The position numbers and the translations under genes are program-made. From positions 1 to 33,920 of the forward strand of contig CAXRIN010000004.1 in assembly GCA_964230605.1 (NCBI GenBank): a DNA stretch of 33,920 nucleotides, read 5' to 3'. Origin of the DNA: GCA-002722245 sp964230605 (lineage in GTDB: Bacteria > Bacteroidota > Bacteroidia > Flavobacteriales_C > GCA-002722245). The notes under the pieces were generated by a model. The model was not told the origin of the DNA. It saw only the letters and a program-made list of their open reading frames with translations, and did not search any database. Shown in pieces: positions 1 through 7,038 of the stretch. Numbering within the stretch: the stretch's first letter is position 1; the number at the start of each line of letters is the position of its first letter.

Positions 1-140
1 CAAGATAAAAGGTAAATATCTACAAGCGTATTTAGACGAGTTTTGCTATAAACTTAACAGAAGGTATTTCGGAGAACGATTATTTGATAGACTTGTATTA
101 GCTGTAGCTAAAATTTATAGGTAAGATTGTGGGGAATCAG
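1..140 (+). mobile_element. Right end of an IS1595-type insertion sequence
   Basis: This holds the transposase 3' end plus about 15 nt to the inferred element boundary. The histidine kinase homology, read on the minus strand, stops at codons for DILDL around 138-150. The sequence from there to 124 should therefore hold the terminal inverted repeat. The exact end and any target duplication cannot be fixed without the left end. Confidence 0.55.
2..124 (+). CDS. IS1595-family transposase, C-terminal fragment (cut by window edge)
   Basis: The plus strand is open from the window edge to a TAA at 122-124. It encodes about 40 residues containing YLDEFCYKLNRRYF followed by LFDRLV. That is the usual C-terminal signature of the DDE transposase of IS1595/ISXO2-type elements, where a Tyr-Leu-Asp-Glu-Phe stretch is followed by Asn-Arg-Arg and a Leu-Phe-Asp-Arg-Leu helix. 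Catalytic residues lie outside the window. The reading frame overlaps the antisense 3' end of the truncated histidine kinase, so the element inserted into that gene. The family call comes from memory of the motif and was not searched. Confidence 0.72.
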   Translation, partial: KIKGKYLQAYLDEFCYKLNRRYFGERLFDRLVLAVAKIYR

Positions 141-1259
141 ATCTAAAATGTCATTAATAATAACAAGTAGATTGTCCGCAGATAGTTTAATAGAATTAGC
201 AAACTCGAGTTTCTTGCCCGATAAACCAGAATCAATCAACAAATTCGTCAAACCAATAATAGCATTCATTGGAGTTCTAATTTCATGACTCATTTTTGCT
301 AAAAACTCCTGCCTAACTTGCATAGTTTTTTCAGCTTCATCTTTGGCGTCAACTAATTTTTTTATAGCGTCCTTTTTCTCTGTAATATCTCTAAGAACAA
401 CATAAAACCCTCCTTCCGAAATAATTGACTTCTTAAATGGGATAACTTCACAGTTAACAGGAAAAACCCTAGTTTCGGTCTTCACCATTAATTCTCCTAT
501 CCATCCATTTCTTTGGTAAATCCTAGGTATTATTTCTTGCTCAAAATCCTTACTATTCTCTATATATTCTAGAAAAGATCTTTGAGCCCAATTATTATAA
601 ATAGAAAATAGTTTCGCCCCAGCTTCATTTAAAAATGTAAATTCAAATTTATCGTTACAAACCGCCATAAACTCACCAGACGAGCGCAATAAAAGTGCTT
701 GCTCCTGTATAGTGAACAGCTTCTCCTTTTCAGCTGTAACATCTTTAACGTTTACGAGAAAGGTTTGATTTTTTAGGGGATAAATTGAACTATTGAAAAA
801 TGATTGGTGTTTGGAAAAAGGAATAACAACCTCTTTATGAACTGGGTAATGGGAATTTAACTCTCTTAAAAACTCTTTAATTGGCCCTAATGTTGGTCCT
901 TTAAAAAGATCTCTCCAGTGAGCATCTATCAAGTTATCTGGATTAATTTTAAAAAGCTTTGGAAAGCTTTTATTGCAAAAAACCATCCTTCCTTCCAAAT
1001 CAAAGATCGCAATTCCATCATCAACGGAATCCAGCGCAGCAAGCTGTTCATTTAAAGCATACTTCCTATTTTCAAGCGTTTTAAAAACCTTTCCAATAAC
1101 ATTTAACTGCTCTGTTTCATTATTCGCAACTACTTCAGGATAATGACTCTTTAAGGTTTGAAAAACTTCTCTAACTTCACTTTTTAAAGCAAAATTCTCT
1201 TCCTTTAACGCCTCTAATTCTGAAAGTATTTCTTCGTATGTTTTCTTGTAGTCAGCCAA
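108..1259 (-). pseudogene. PAS-PAS-HisKA sensor histidine kinase, truncated by IS insertion
   Basis: The open frame gives 383 residues: an N-terminal coiled coil (about 5-75), a PAS domain (about 75-175), a second PAS domain (about 190-295, ending in the typical DITEKK), and a HisKA segment with MSHEIRTPMNAIIG and phospho-acceptor His325. After INDILDL the frame reads only a few IS-derived residues (IPHNLTYKF) and stops. The whole HATPase domain, and any receiver domain beyond it, is missing. No membrane segment is visible, so the original kinase was probably cytoplasmic. The start is TTG at 1257-1259; the only in-frame sequence further upstream reaches a TAA without an ATG or GTG. Without the ATP-binding half it cannot autophosphorylate. 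The lost part may lie on the far side of the IS, outside the window. Confidence 0.8.
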
Positions 1260-1419
1260 TTTTAACCAATAAGTAGTACGCGCGTATACCTTTTAGCTGA
1301 TCCTTTTGTTTCAAATATTTGTTTTGTCGAAACATTCATGTTATTCATCGATAAATAATCAAACTTCATTCAAAAGTCCCGTAATTGAAAACGCAAGGTA
1401 GTTACTCATAGTTCCGTAT

Positions 1420-1439
1420 TTTTGTTTAACTAAACAAAA
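1420..1439. other. 20-nt perfect dyad, upstream of the truncated kinase
   Basis: Arms TTTTGTTTA (1420-1428) and TAAACAAAA (1431-1439) flank a central AC. It lies about 160 nt before the kinase start and just next to the terminator hairpin at 1445. It could be an operator or part of a second, weak terminator. Nothing else was recognised in 1260-1420. Confidence 0.35.
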
Positions 1440-1444
1440 TACTC

Positions 1445-1474
1445 TTTATCCCCATCAAGCCCGATGGGGATAAA
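1445..1474 (-). terminator. Hairpin after the TonB/DUF4249 operon
   Basis: Perfect 12-bp arms TTTATCCCCATC and GATGGGGATAAA enclose a 6-nt loop. It lies 24 nt past the DUF4249 stop codon. The plus-strand side is followed by a run of seven T, the minus-strand side by a poorer T-rich stretch. It probably ends the minus-strand operon and may also stop plus-strand readthrough. Confidence 0.6.
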
Positions 1475-1497
1475 CTTTTTTTAGCCAGTTCTAATTG

Positions 1498-2376
1498 CTA
1501 TTCTGCCTCTAAGGCACTCAGGTCTATAAATCTAATAGAGGGATAATGTGTGTTAAAATAACCCAATCCATTATTTACGTTTGATGGATAATTTATTGGT
1601 TCATTTGTGATTTCTGAAAGCAAATTCCCTGATCTTTCGCGGCTTTTTAAAAACGAATAATAGCCTTCACTAATATTACTTAATGTCACTACCAAACTAT
1701 CGGTTGGATCGACATAATTTATTGTTAAATCTTTTGAAATTGTTTTCCCATCCATTTTTCTGTCATCAAATAACTCTTTGTACTCAATCTTATTAGAACC
1801 ATTATTAAAAAATGAATTAACATCCAATGCTGGAGTAAGTAAAGCATTTTTGGAGAAAACACTCATGACATAATAATTATCTTCATTCTTTACATCCTTA
1901 AATTCAACATTTATATCAACAGAAAAGTCTTCTCCATCTTTCAATAATTTTGGAATTATGGTATCTATAGGGACATTTTGAAGCATTGTTGATGAGGCAG
2001 TTATACTTTCTTTTAAATCATAATCGTAAACCTTCAAATGATAATTACCTCCCGGATTTTCTAGTTCGTTTATACTAGCATACAAACCTGGCGCAAGTTT
2101 AATTAGGGTATCTGTTCCAGATGCAGATTCAATTGTCACTAAAGCCGAATCAACTAAAATAGACTCAAAAAAAGCACTATCTCCTCCGCCATTGTATCCC
2201 GCTGAAGACAAAACAGTAAATGATCTTGTTAAACCAACCATCATCACATAGTCTGGAATAACTTGAGAAGCAACAACAATTTTTGGTTCGTATTCATCCA
2301 ACTCAACAGGTAATGGCTCAGGCATACAAGACCAAAGTCCACTAATAAAACTCAATATTGCAATTATTCTTTTCAT
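1498..2376 (-). CDS. DUF4249 family lipoprotein, partner of a TonB receptor
   Basis: A 292-residue lipoprotein with a short hydrophobic signal ending in the lipobox GLWSC, followed by a beta-rich domain that I read as DUF4249 (start motif PEPLPVELDEYEPKIVVASQV). In Bacteroidota these proteins are usually encoded directly after a carboxypeptidase-regulatory-like TonB receptor and are taken to be surface accessory lipoproteins. Here the start ATG (2374-2376) shares its A with the receptor's TGA, so the two are translationally coupled. A TTG one codon upstream would also be in frame, but the TGATG overlap favours the ATG. A hairpin follows the stop. The substrate of the pair is not known. Confidence 0.8.
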   Translation of the reverse strand: MKRIIAILSFISGLWSCMPEPLPVELDEYEPKIVVASQVIPDYVMMVGLTRSFTVLSSAGYNGGGDSAFFESILVDSALVTIESASGTDTLIKLAPGLYASINELENPGGNYHLKVYDYDLKESITASSTMLQNVPIDTIIPKLLKDGEDFSVDINVEFKDVKNEDNYYVMSVFSKNALLTPALDVNSFFNNGSNKIEYKELFDDRKMDGKTISKDLTINYVDPTDSLVVTLSNISEGYYSFLKSRERSGNLLSEITNEPINYPSNVNNGLGYFNTHYPSIRFIDLSALEAE

Positions 2377-4655
2377 CAAAACTCAAAGTTGTAAGCAATT
2401 GAAGGAATAAACCCAAACAAACCTGGTTGAACGTATTCAAAACCTCCATTCTCATCTGGTTGGACTTCTATTCTCCAAGGCGTGGCTCTGTTATAAACAT
2501 TGTATGCTCCAAAATGCCATTCACCTTTAAACTTTTTAGTCTCTTTGCTTTGCCAAACAAAATTCACATCTAATCTATGAGACGGAGACATGCTTACCGA
2601 GTTGCGTGCTGCATAAGTAGGTATCCAATCTATTCCTGTAAGTGAAGCATTTGGCATTGCATACAATCCTGTTTGAGGTGTAAAGCGAGATCCTGAAGAA
2701 TAAACCCAAACCGCACTAAAATGCCAACCTTTACTTATTTTAAAATTCTGAACAACAGATAAACTATGTCGGCGATCATATTTAGCCCAATACCAATTAC
2801 CATTATTCAATTCGTCAAAATATCTTTTACTCCAACTTAAAGTATATCCAACCCAGCCATTCCATCTTCCATGATCTCTTTTAACTAAAAGTTCCAACCC
2901 ATAACTTTCACCATTCCCTTGTAACAATTCACTTTCAAAATCATCGTTCAAAAGTAAATTCGCCCCTTCTTTATACTCAGTTAAATTCTGCATGTACTTA
3001 TAATAAGACTCTACAGAAACTAAGGTTTTAATTTTTTGAATAAAATATGAATACCCTCCCGCTACTTGATGCGAACTTTGCGGTTTTACTGAATTAGTCA
3101 CTGGATACCATAAATCTGTTGGTAAAGCTACAGTACTTGAAGAAACAAGATGCATGTATTGCTTCATTAAAGAATAACTCAATTTTAAATTACTATTCGA
3201 ATTTAAATTATACTTAAGAGAAGCTCTTGGTTCGACCCCAGCATAAGTTTTGTCTTTAACTATTGTTGATGACAATCGAACGCCATTACTAAACTCCCAT
3301 TTCGATGAATCTGGTTTATATATATGCTGTAAATAAACTCCGGACTCCAAAGCTCCTAACGCTGGGACTTTACTATTCTCAAAGAACTCAGATATATCAT
3401 CTCCTTGAGAATTAACAATATTGGGACTAAACTCATGAAAAACAGCCATTGCTCCATATTTAAATTTATGTTTAGCTCCCTTGTAAAGCTCATAATCTGC
3501 TTTTAATCCATAATCATTAATCGCAGAGGAAATATAAAGTGAATTAGCGTCAAACTTACCGTTGATATTGTAGTCAAAATTCGTGTAGATAAAAGAATAA
3601 TTGGCAAACAAATTATCTTTCATCACCTTATTCCATCTTACTGTCCCAGTTATATTACCTAGAGTAAACCCAAAATTGAAAGGATCATCTTCACTTACAT
3701 CCGCTTGGTCAAACTTCAATAAATCATTACCTAAATAAGAACTGACATAAACATGGTTTTTATCATCAATTTTATAATTGAATTTAGCATTCAAATCATA
3801 AAAATAATAAGGCATGAAACTCCCGACCCACTTAAATACTTGATCAATGTAAGTCCTTCTTCCTGCAATCATGAAAGAAGCTTTATCCTTTAAAATTGGC
3901 CCTTCCAAGGTTAACCTAGAACTTAACAACCCAACTCCTCCGCGCCCATGAAACTTGTTCACGTTTCCGTCATTCATTCTAATATCCAAAATACTCGATA
4001 AACGCCCTCCATATTTTGAAGGGAACGCTCCTTTGTAAAGAGTCATATCTTTAATTGCATCTTGATTAAAAACAGAAAAGAAACCAAATAGGTGACCTAT
4101 ATTGTAAACCGGCGCTTCATCCAAAAGAACTAAATTTTGATCAACATCACCTCCACGAACATACATTCCTGTCCCTCCTTCTCCGCCTTTTTGCACACCT
4201 GGCATTAGCTGAATAACTTTAATAACATCGGACTCCCCACCTATTGAAGGAATATATTTTATGTCTTTGATAGGAATTTTTATAGCACTCATTTGAGTAC
4301 TATTATGAATCTCTTCTTGAGGTGTTCGAGCAATCTTAATTACAACCTCATTTATTTCGTTTGATTCCTTTTTTACCTGAAATCTTGCTTGATTTAAATT
4401 ACCAGAATGAACTTTTATTGTTTTGGGTTCATATCCCAAATAGTTAATCGTTAAGTAAACTGTATCAACAGGAAAACTTAAGCTAAAAAAACCATACTCA
4501 TTGGTTACAGCTCCAATTCCTAATTCCTGATCGAAAACTGAGGCAAATAACAATTGCTCACCCGATTCTTCATCAGTAACAGTCCCACTAATAGTTAATT
4601 GAGCGGATAATCCACTAAAAACAAACAATAGTATGATAGCTATAATATTCCTCAC
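2376..4655 (-). CDS. TonB-dependent outer membrane receptor with carboxypeptidase-regulatory-like domain
   Basis: From the GTG at 4653-4655 the protein has 759 residues. It has a signal peptide (RNIIAIILLFVFSGLSA, cut before QLTISG), a carboxypeptidase-regulatory-like beta domain (about 20-95), a plug domain with EVVI, MPGVQKGGEGGTGMYVRGG and LLDEAPVYN (about 105-225), and a beta-barrel ending in aromatic FEF as outer membrane proteins do. The open frame extends to a TTG at 4697, but the extra residues would precede the signal peptide, so the GTG is preferred. It sits in the DUF4249-linked receptor class, unlike SusC, which pairs with SusD. It probably imports a siderophore, peptide or other large ligand using TonB energy. 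Nothing in the sequence fixes the ligand. Confidence 0.9.
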   Translation of the reverse strand: MRNIIAIILLFVFSGLSAQLTISGTVTDEESGEQLLFASVFDQELGIGAVTNEYGFFSLSFPVDTVYLTINYLGYEPKTIKVHSGNLNQARFQVKKESNEINEVVIKIARTPQEEIHNSTQMSAIKIPIKDIKYIPSIGGESDVIKVIQLMPGVQKGGEGGTGMYVRGGDVDQNLVLLDEAPVYNIGHLFGFFSVFNQDAIKDMTLYKGAFPSKYGGRLSSILDIRMNDGNVNKFHGRGGVGLLSSRLTLEGPILKDKASFMIAGRRTYIDQVFKWVGSFMPYYFYDLNAKFNYKIDDKNHVYVSSYLGNDLLKFDQADVSEDDPFNFGFTLGNITGTVRWNKVMKDNLFANYSFIYTNFDYNINGKFDANSLYISSAINDYGLKADYELYKGAKHKFKYGAMAVFHEFSPNIVNSQGDDISEFFENSKVPALGALESGVYLQHIYKPDSSKWEFSNGVRLSSTIVKDKTYAGVEPRASLKYNLNSNSNLKLSYSLMKQYMHLVSSSTVALPTDLWYPVTNSVKPQSSHQVAGGYSYFIQKIKTLVSVESYYKYMQNLTEYKEGANLLLNDDFESELLQGNGESYGLELLVKRDHGRWNGWVGYTLSWSKRYFDELNNGNWYWAKYDRRHSLSVVQNFKISKGWHFSAVWVYSSGSRFTPQTGLYAMPNASLTGIDWIPTYAARNSVSMSPSHRLDVNFVWQSKETKKFKGEWHFGAYNVYNRATPWRIEVQPDENGGFEYVQPGLFGFIPSIAYNFEF

Positions 4656-4755
4656 AATACTTTTTGCAAAGTACAAAATAAGTCGAAAGCAATTCAAAAT
4701 AGTTGCTTGTCAGATGTGAACGGAATAGAATAACTAATATTCCTAAAAAAGAAAT

Positions 4756-5364
4756 TTATTTCAACCAGCCTGTGATTGAATACCTTGTCCTAGCTGTTAG
4801 AAGCACTTCATGTAGCAGCTCATCACTTTTGAAAAAAACAGTAGTTCCAAACTCGGGAAAAATCTCAATTTCTTCTTCTCCAAGAGGATATAGTTTTAAG
4901 GACCCTCCATCATCTGAACACCAATCTTTATTCAAATATGTAATCATTGAAAACTTGCGCTTACTATCGTTTTTAAATACATCAACATGCTTCTTGTAAT
5001 ATGCTCCATTTTCATATTTAGCATAATGAAACTCATGTCCCTTTATACCTGTGAAACAGTGGAAATTCAAATAATTCACTAAATCGTTTACTATTTGAAA
5101 GAAACCTTTCTCCGTTGCACCTTGGTAGTTATCAATCCAATAAATATGATCCTTTCGCTGTTCCTTATTTATCGTTTTAGTGTTTTTATTTCCAATTCCG
5201 GCTTGAACAAAAATTTGCTGACGTTCTATTATAGCGATCTTGTTTAAAATCCCCTCTAACAAATCTGCTGGGAATAATTTAGTTTGAACGGAATAGCCTT
5301 TACTTGATATATCGTCTATGATTTGCTCATACAAATCGTTTAAAATTAACTTTTCCTCACCCAT
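4756..5364 (-). CDS. 2-oxoglutarate/Fe(II)-dependent oxygenase, prolyl 4-hydroxylase type
   Basis: 202 residues with the full facial triad and co-substrate site of the P4Hc fold: HVD at 126-128, the distal His185 in DELLHEV, and Arg194 in RTRYSITGW for the 2-oxoglutarate carboxylate. GGSLKLYP (153-160) is the conserved core strand before the distal His. There is no signal peptide, so it is cytoplasmic. It belongs to the bacterial SM-20/prolyl hydroxylase-like group, which hydroxylates protein or peptide side chains. The gene lies upstream of the TonB receptor on the same strand, with about 100 nt between its stop and the GTG start chosen for the receptor. Co-transcription is possible but not shown. 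The actual target is unknown. Confidence 0.82.
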   Translation of the reverse strand: MGEEKLILNDLYEQIIDDISSKGYSVQTKLFPADLLEGILNKIAIIERQQIFVQAGIGNKNTKTINKEQRKDHIYWIDNYQGATEKGFFQIVNDLVNYLNFHCFTGIKGHEFHYAKYENGAYYKKHVDVFKNDSKRKFSMITYLNKDWCSDDGGSLKLYPLGEEEIEIFPEFGTTVFFKSDELLHEVLLTARTRYSITGWLK

Positions 5365-5404
5365 GTAAAAACAACTCTAAGAATCAATATTATTAAACAA
5401 ATTA

Positions 5405-5430
5405 CCACAACAACCGGTCGGTTGTTGTGG
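5405..5430 (-). terminator. 26-nt perfect palindrome, probable terminator of the 76/80-aa operon
   Basis: CCACAACAACCG at 5405-5416 and its exact complement at 5419-5430 are separated only by GT. It folds as an 11-bp stem with a 4-nt loop. It lies 35 nt past the stop of the 80-aa gene; the minus-strand downstream side is TAATTTGTTTAAT, a weak T-rich tail. It also lies 40 nt ahead of the oxygenase start, so an operator role remains possible. Confidence 0.5.
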
Positions 5431-5465
5431 CTTAACTTCTGTGATAATCCCAACATTTTTATGAA

Positions 5466-5708
5466 TTAATTTGGGTGATCAATCTTTTTAATAAACTGTA
5501 GTGCCTTATCGGTTAAATAATACTGCCCATTACTTGAAGAAAGAAAATTGTTTTCCCATAAATTCTCAATTCGCCCTTCAATATTATCGTAATCATCGTA
5601 ACACAAACGGGCCATTTTCTCTAATAAAAAATCACCATCAACAGTATATGCTCCATTTTGAAAAGCTTCAAAACATACATTAATGATCATTAAATCGATA
5701 TTGTCCAT
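5466..5708 (-). CDS. Small unknown protein, winged-helix-like
   Basis: An 80-residue soluble acidic protein that I do not recognise. Its layout (helices at about 3-17 and 24-35, a third helix DDYDNIEGRIENLWENNFL, a short hairpin SSSNGQYYLTDKA, then a last helix) reads like a small winged-helix domain. The segment YYLTDKALQFIKKI resembles the wing and final helix seen in such proteins. The ATG at 5706-5708 lies one base after the stop of the 76-aa gene, so the two are almost certainly one transcript and translationally coupled. That transcript is headed by regulatory site A, shared with the neighbouring two-component system. DNA binding is only a guess. Confidence 0.6.
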   Translation of the reverse strand: MDNIDLMIINVCFEAFQNGAYTVDGDFLLEKMARLCYDDYDNIEGRIENLWENNFLSSSNGQYYLTDKALQFIKKIDHPN

Positions 5709-5709
5709 T

Positions 5710-5940
5710 TTACTTACCTACTTTAATTAATAATAACTTCAAACCGTCAATCGTTGCTTTAATCTCCAACTTTCGCTCACGCGATGATGCAGGAAACGAC
5801 TGAAGTAATGAATCCAAATTGAATTGTAATCGTTCAGCATCTGAAATAAGCTTTTGCTTAAATCCATTATCTGTTGCTGATCTGGAAACCAGAAAATCTA
5901 TTTTCTGAGGTTCCAAATTGTATAAATCGAGTACTTCCAT
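5710..5940 (-). CDS. Small unknown helical protein
   Basis: A 76-residue protein, predicted mostly helical and with no signal peptide. Its charged second half (SSRERKLEIKATIDGLKLLL) could form a coiled coil. No family is recognised. It is the first gene of a two-gene minus-strand unit (76 aa then 80 aa, separated by one base) that diverges from the lipoprotein/two-component genes. A 17-bp direct-repeat site ends 36 nt upstream of its ATG, with the same site at matching distances before two other genes here, which supports it being a real, regulated gene despite its size. Confidence 0.6.
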   Translation of the reverse strand: MEVLDLYNLEPQKIDFLVSRSATDNGFKQKLISDAERLQFNLDSLLQSFPASSRERKLEIKATIDGLKLLLIKVGK

Positions 5941-5976
5941 TTTAAATAAAACTTGAGGTAAATATGATTAGCCTTT

Positions 5977-5993
5977 CTGTAGAAAATCTGTAC
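5977..5993 (-). promoter_or_regulatory. Regulatory site A (direct-repeat operator), toward the 76-aa gene
   Basis: Read on the minus strand it is GTACAGATTTTCTACAG: two TACAG half-sites with an 11-bp period, one helical turn, as OmpR/PhoB-type regulators usually bind. Thirty-six bases separate its end from the ATG at 5940. Sixteen consecutive bases are identical to site C. Confidence 0.6.
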
Positions 5994-6008
5994 AAAAAAC
6001 ATTTTCCT

Positions 6009-6025
6009 CTCCAGATTCTCTACAG
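6009..6025 (+). promoter_or_regulatory. Regulatory site B (direct-repeat operator), toward the small lipoprotein
   Basis: CTCCAGATTCTCTACAG matches site C at 15 of 17 positions and keeps the 11-bp half-site period. It ends 37 nt before the ATG at 6063. Like site C, it is followed closely by TTTCTA. With site A it shares the 122-nt divergent intergenic region. Confidence 0.55.
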
Positions 6026-6062
6026 AATTTCTAATTAGCTATGCCATCAAATTTTAATTAAC

Positions 6063-6281
6063 ATGAAAACAAGAATTTTACTTTTTATGGTTGCTATCAT
6101 CTCATTAGGGATTGTGGGGTGTAAGTCAACTAAAACTTCTGATGCAACAGAGGAATCGAGAATATTACAGTCTGAAATTGAACTTCTAGGAGTTTTACCA
6201 GTTGATTCCCCAGATGTTGACACACCAGTTGAAGAAGAACCTGAAGAGGACGTTGAGGAAAGCGAGGATGATGATTTTTAA
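6063..6281 (+). CDS. Small lipoprotein with a very acidic C-terminal tail
   Basis: A 72-residue protein with a signal peptide ending in the lipobox LGIVGC, so the mature part is about 53 residues. The last 25 residues are dominated by Glu and Asp (EEEPEEDVEESEDDDF). No family is recognised. It heads the plus-strand unit just before the response regulator and kinase, but a strong terminator lies between them. The lipoprotein may therefore be made in much larger amounts than the regulators. An acidic tail on a membrane-anchored peptide could bind cations or a basic partner, or serve as a signal for the kinase; these are guesses. Regulatory site B lies 37 nt upstream. Confidence 0.75.
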   Translation: MKTRILLFMVAIISLGIVGCKSTKTSDATEESRILQSEIELLGVLPVDSPDVDTPVEEEPEEDVEESEDDDF

Positions 6282-6290
6282 ATTTTCAAG

Positions 6291-6318
6291 GGCTAACTTC
6301 AAAAAGTTAGCCTTTTTT
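6291..6318 (+). terminator. Intrinsic terminator after the small lipoprotein
   Basis: A 9-bp stem GGCTAACTT/AAGTTAGCC with a 4-nt loop is followed by six T (6313-6318). It lies 9 nt after the lipoprotein stop and 42 nt before the response regulator start, so it separates or attenuates expression of the two. Confidence 0.85.
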
Positions 6319-6360
6319 AATGTTAATTTTTCTATTGTTCAAATTCCTTAACTTCATCGC

Positions 6361-7038
6361 ATGAAAGTTTTAATTGTAGAAGATGAAATTGAGTTAAAAA
6401 CCTCAATTGAAAGTTATCTAAAATCTCAAGGGTACGTAGTTGAGTCGGCCAGTGATTATGGAATGGCTATCGATAAAATCTTTATTTACAATTATGATTG
6501 TATAGTATTAGACATTAACCTACCTGGTGGTAGTGGGCTTAAAATCTTACAACAAATCAAAGAAGAAGGTATTTCTTCATCGGTAATTATAGTTTCAGCA
6601 AATAATACAATTGATGACAAGGTAAAAGGACTTGAAATAGGGGCTGATGATTATCTTACAAAACCTTTCCACCTTTCCGAGTTAAACGCACGTATTCAAG
6701 CAATTATCAGAAGAAAAGTTGGAGGTGGTAAAAAAGAAATTATCGCAAATGAAATCACCATTACTCCCGAAGCAAAAACGGTGAGAGTTAACGAAACTTC
6801 AATCAGTTTAACAAAAAAAGAATATTTGCTACTTGAGTTTTTTGCTATGAATCAAAATAAAGTACTCACCAAAGAATCCATTTCGGAACACCTTTGGGGT
6901 GATTATATGGATCAATCGGACTCTTTCGATTTTATTTATTCTCACTTGAAAAACTTGCGAAAAAAATTAGTAGCAGCTGGAAGTGAGGATTATATTAAAA
7001 CAGTTTATGGATCGGGTTATATCTTTAAAACTGCATGA
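6361..7038 (+). CDS. OmpR-family response regulator
   Basis: 225 residues. The receiver domain (1-118) has the acidic pocket EDE at 7-9, phospho-acceptor Asp51 in VLDINLPG, and Lys101 in LTKPF. A winged-helix DNA-binding domain (about 127-225) contains SLTKKEYLLLEFF, a recognition-helix region and the terminal hairpin VYGSGYIFK. All residues needed for phosphorylation are present. The stop overlaps the kinase start by four bases (ATGA), so the pair is translated together. Three copies of a direct-repeat site with an 11-bp period lie in front of the flanking genes; this is the most likely set of targets. No clear promoter is seen after the upstream terminator, so it may depend on readthrough. 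Confidence 0.92.
   Translation: MKVLIVEDEIELKTSIESYLKSQGYVVESASDYGMAIDKIFIYNYDCIVLDINLPGGSGLKILQQIKEEGISSSVIIVSANNTIDDKVKGLEIGADDYLTKPFHLSELNARIQAIIRRKVGGGKKEIIANEITITPEAKTVRVNETSISLTKKEYLLLEFFAMNQNKVLTKESISEHLWGDYMDQSDSFDFIYSHLKNLRKKLVAAGSEDYIKTVYGSGYIFKTA

Noticed and set aside
4656..4697. A 14-residue extension before the TonB receptor signal peptide, from a TTG
   Set aside because: It would place charged and aromatic residues ahead of a normal signal peptide that starts cleanly at the GTG (4653-4655).
4703..4999. A 98-codon plus-strand open frame over the oxygenase gene
   Set aside because: It covers the H and R active-site region of the oxygenase on the other strand. The Ser-rich product has no recognisable features.
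5495..5503. A single CTGTAG half-site inside the 80-aa gene, and similar ones elsewhere
   Set aside because: Isolated half-sites without the 11-bp partner occur several times by chance in AT-rich DNA; only the three paired sites were kept.
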